Positions 6,534-8,060 of a DNA stretch of 8,060 bases are shown here, piece by piece. The position numbers were made by a program, and so were the translations under genes. The stretch is from contig CALFXV010000055.1 of NCBI GenBank assembly GCA_937957775.1, positions 1 through 8,060 on the forward strand, written 5' to 3'. Position 1 is the first letter of the stretch; every line of letters starts with the position of its first letter. Under the pieces are notes generated by a model. That model was not told the DNA's origin and did no database searches. It saw only the letters and a program-made list of their open reading frames with translations. Origin of the DNA: an uncultured Methylotenera sp. Its GTDB lineage: Bacteria; Pseudomonadota; Gammaproteobacteria; Burkholderiales; Methylophilaceae.

Positions 6534-7295
6534 TTACAACCAATCCCAATCGAGCCTCGGTTTATACGGGGCTTTTTTCATGGCCCAATCCCATACTATT
6601 GGTGGGATGAATCTCATTAATCGGCCTAGCCAACCCATTTGCCATGGAATAACCACAAAGCGCCGTTTGGCTGCTATGGCTTTTATAAACTTTTGCGCAG
6701 CGACATCGGCATCCATTAAAAAAGGCATGCTGTAGGTGTTCACGTCCGTCATTGGTGTGCGGATGTAGCCAGGCGCGATGGTGGTCACGGCGATATTGCT
6801 GGGGGCCATTTCTACTCGTAAGCTTTCCAAGTAACTGATGGCGGCCGCTTTACTGGCGCTGTATGCGCCGGCACCGGGTAAGCCGCGTATGCCAGCGACA
6901 CTGGCTATGCCGACTAACTGTCCACCACCGGCTTTTCGTATGGCGGTGATGAAGGGTTGAAAGGTGTGCACCATGCCCATCACATTGATTTCCAACACTG
7001 CCTGAAAAGCGGCGATGTCTTCCTGGTGTTCGGTTAAGGTACCACGGCTCACGCCGGCACAAGCGATCACCACATTTGGCGCACCCGCACGCTCAATGAA
7101 ATCACCGGCCGCCAGGGCCAGGGCTTGGTGGTCGCGCACATCCAATGGGTAGGTGTGACAGCGTATATTGGGCTGCGCTTCTAGCAATACTTTTAAATTT
7201 TGTAAGTGCTCACTACGCCTGGCGACCAAGCCTATATTCAATCCTTCATGCAAGGCGTATGGGCTGAAGGGCTCGATGCAGGCACTGATGCACAT
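6534..7295 (-). pseudogene. SDR family NAD(P)-dependent oxidoreductase, 5'-truncated
   Basis: The open frame is 253 codons, but SDR-like sequence starts only near residue 20, at NIGLVARRSEHL. The stretch before it is unrelated, and the first beta strand with the TGxxxGIG cofactor loop, always expected ahead of GLVARR, is missing. A TAA at 7296-7298 lies directly upstream of the ATG. The remainder is an intact classical SDR: ACAGVS (from 78), Asn104 in LEINVMG, Ser132 in GIASVAG, the catalytic YSASK with Tyr145 and Lys149, PGYIRTPM, and a C-terminal tail ending LDWDWL. Such enzymes reduce or oxidise alcohols and ketones with NAD(P)H in the cytoplasm; the substrate cannot be told. Without the cofactor loop it should be inactive. 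The lost 5' part, about 25-30 residues, probably went in the deletion that also cut the divergent isomerase-like gene. A sequencing or assembly chimera is the main alternative. Confidence 0.82.
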
Positions 7296-7538
7296 TTAAA
7301 AATCATCGTCGAGCGCGCTGGCCTGAATTGGCAAGCCGCCAAAGACATCCTGAAGAACAAAGCCAACGATGCGCATTGGCGCGGTGTGGCCGAGCAAAAT
7401 AGACAAGCCATGTTGGCCTTGGGCCTGTGGGGCGTGCCGTCTTTCCGCTTCGAAGAAACAGCCGTGTGGCGGCAAGACCGCTTTTGGGTGATCGAAAAAG
7501 CCATGCGCGCCAAGTTCGACACTTCATCACACACTTAA
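7206..7538 (+). pseudogene. DsbA-family / 2-hydroxychromene-2-carboxylate isomerase-like protein, C-terminal fragment
   Basis: Family-like sequence begins at about 7227 (QAYIQSFMQGVWAEGLD) and continues to LGLWGVPSFRF and VWRQDRFWVIEKAM, where GVP is the cis-proline loop of the thioredoxin fold. This is the C-terminal half of a protein of about 200 residues. The N-terminal strand and active-site region (SPFSY-like in this family) is absent. TAA at 7203-7205 closes the frame upstream, and bases 7206-7226 are antisense to the SDR coding sequence, so the apparent GTG start at 7206 is an accident of the junction; ATG 7248 is the only other early start. Homologues isomerise 2-hydroxychromene-2-carboxylate in naphthalene breakdown or act as glutathione-dependent oxidoreductases of unknown substrate. 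The fragment should not fold into a working enzyme. The sulfatase gene begins 3 bp after its stop, implying a former operon. Confidence 0.8.
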
Positions 7539-7541
7539 TCC

Positions 7542-8060
7542 ATGACTTTTTTGAGCAGTACCCGCCACGCATGGCTCAGCATCTTTGCTGTGGTTTCACT
7601 CGCCGTCTGTGCACCCGTCTGGGCCAAACGTCCCAACATCGTGGTGCTGTTGGCCGATGATTGGGGCTACAGCGATGTGGGCGCATTTGGCAGTGAAATC
7701 AACACCCCACATTTGAACCAATTGGCACAGTCGGGTACGCGCTTTTCTAACTTCCACGTCAGTGCATCGTGTTCACCCACACGTTCAATGCTTCTCACGG
7801 GTGTTGACAACCATTTGAATGGCGTTGGCAACATGCGCGAAACCATTCCGCAATCGCACGTGGGCCGCGCTGGTTATTTGAGTGTCCTGAACCAACGGGT
7901 GGTGACGGTGGCCAGCTTGCTGCAAGATCACGGTTACCGCACGTATGCCGCCGGCAAATGGCACGTAGGCAAAGAGCCACACAACTTACCGCCTGCGCGC
8001 GGCTTCGACCGTTCTTTGGTGATGGGCGACAGTGGCTCGGACAATTGGGAGACGGGCAAG
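7542..8060 (+). CDS. Exported arylsulfatase (type I, Cys-type), 5' part
   Basis: The frame runs from ATG 7542 through the window end (173 codons), so the gene is incomplete here. Residues 1-28 form a signal peptide: a short polar start with one Arg and one His, the hydrophobic run SIFAVVSLAVCAPVWA and a likely cut after AWA-type Ala28, placing the enzyme in the periplasm or outside. Mature sequence starts KRPNIVVLLADDWGYSD, with metal ligands Asp39 and Asp40. CSPTR at 77-81 is the CxPxR motif whose Cys77 is oxidised to formylglycine, and SMLLTG follows. GKWHVG gives Lys139 and His141. The spacing and the block GAFGSEINTP resemble Pseudomonas AtsA. It hydrolyses sulfate esters; the natural substrate, perhaps an algal polysaccharide or an aryl sulfate, is unknown. 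The start is set by the signal peptide, as no Shine-Dalgarno site is seen. It needs a formylglycine-generating enzyme encoded elsewhere. Confidence 0.93.
   Translation, partial: MTFLSSTRHAWLSIFAVVSLAVCAPVWAKRPNIVVLLADDWGYSDVGAFGSEINTPHLNQLAQSGTRFSNFHVSASCSPTRSMLLTGVDNHLNGVGNMRETIPQSHVGRAGYLSVLNQRVVTVASLLQDHGYRTYAAGKWHVGKEPHNLPPARGFDRSLVMGDSGSDNWETGK

Noticed and set aside
7238..7572. Minus-strand frames opposite the isomerase fragment
   Set aside because: They mirror the isomerase-like coding sequence and carry no family motifs.
1..8060. CRISPR array, tRNA or rRNA gene, toxin-antitoxin pair or insertion sequence
   Set aside because: No regularly spaced repeats, no cloverleaf or rRNA sequence recognised, and no transposase or integrase coding sequence in any frame.

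Overview
The window reads as a chromosomal stretch of a gammaproteobacterium. The order atpD-atpC-glmU-glmS is a common gammaproteobacterial arrangement, and the YaeQ and EttA proteins match their Escherichia coli counterparts in length, start and motifs. Frequent ATA isoleucine codons and an AtsA-like exported sulfatase argue against an enteric and would suit an environmental or aquatic lineage. That placement is inference; the genus cannot be named from the sequence alone.

Layout. Positions 1-679 hold the end of the F1Fo ATP synthase operon (3' end of atpD, then complete atpC), closed by a textbook intrinsic terminator at 704-731. Positions 783-3992 hold glmU and glmS, 9 bp apart. These two enzymes supply UDP-N-acetylglucosamine for peptidoglycan and lipopolysaccharide: GlmS makes glucosamine-6-phosphate, and GlmU acetylates and uridylylates glucosamine-1-phosphate. 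A yaeQ-family gene converges on glmS with a 3 bp gap. It is divergent from ettA, the ribosome-bound ABC-F translation factor at 4671-6335, and the 129 bp between them carries a perfect TATAAT box for yaeQ.

The right quarter looks rearranged. Downstream of ettA, the last 14 codons plus stop occur a second time, 147 bp further on and in the same frame. The two copies differ at six positions, all synonymous third bases. A strongly folded 102 bp spacer separates them, and a terminator-like hairpin follows the second copy. Beyond this lie two divergent gene remnants joined head to head near 7230-7245: an SDR oxidoreductase (minus strand) without its nucleotide-binding N-terminus, and the C-terminal half of a DsbA-family/2-hydroxychromene-2-carboxylate isomerase-like protein (plus strand). 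One deletion removing both 5' ends and the shared promoter region explains this. The last gene, 3 bp further on, is a secreted Cys-type arylsulfatase that runs off the window.

I see no convincing new multi-gene system. The points most worth follow-up are the ettA 3'-end duplication with its structured spacer and the double-truncation junction. There is no gene-free stretch longer than 300 bp; the longest is 6336-6533, described in the entries.
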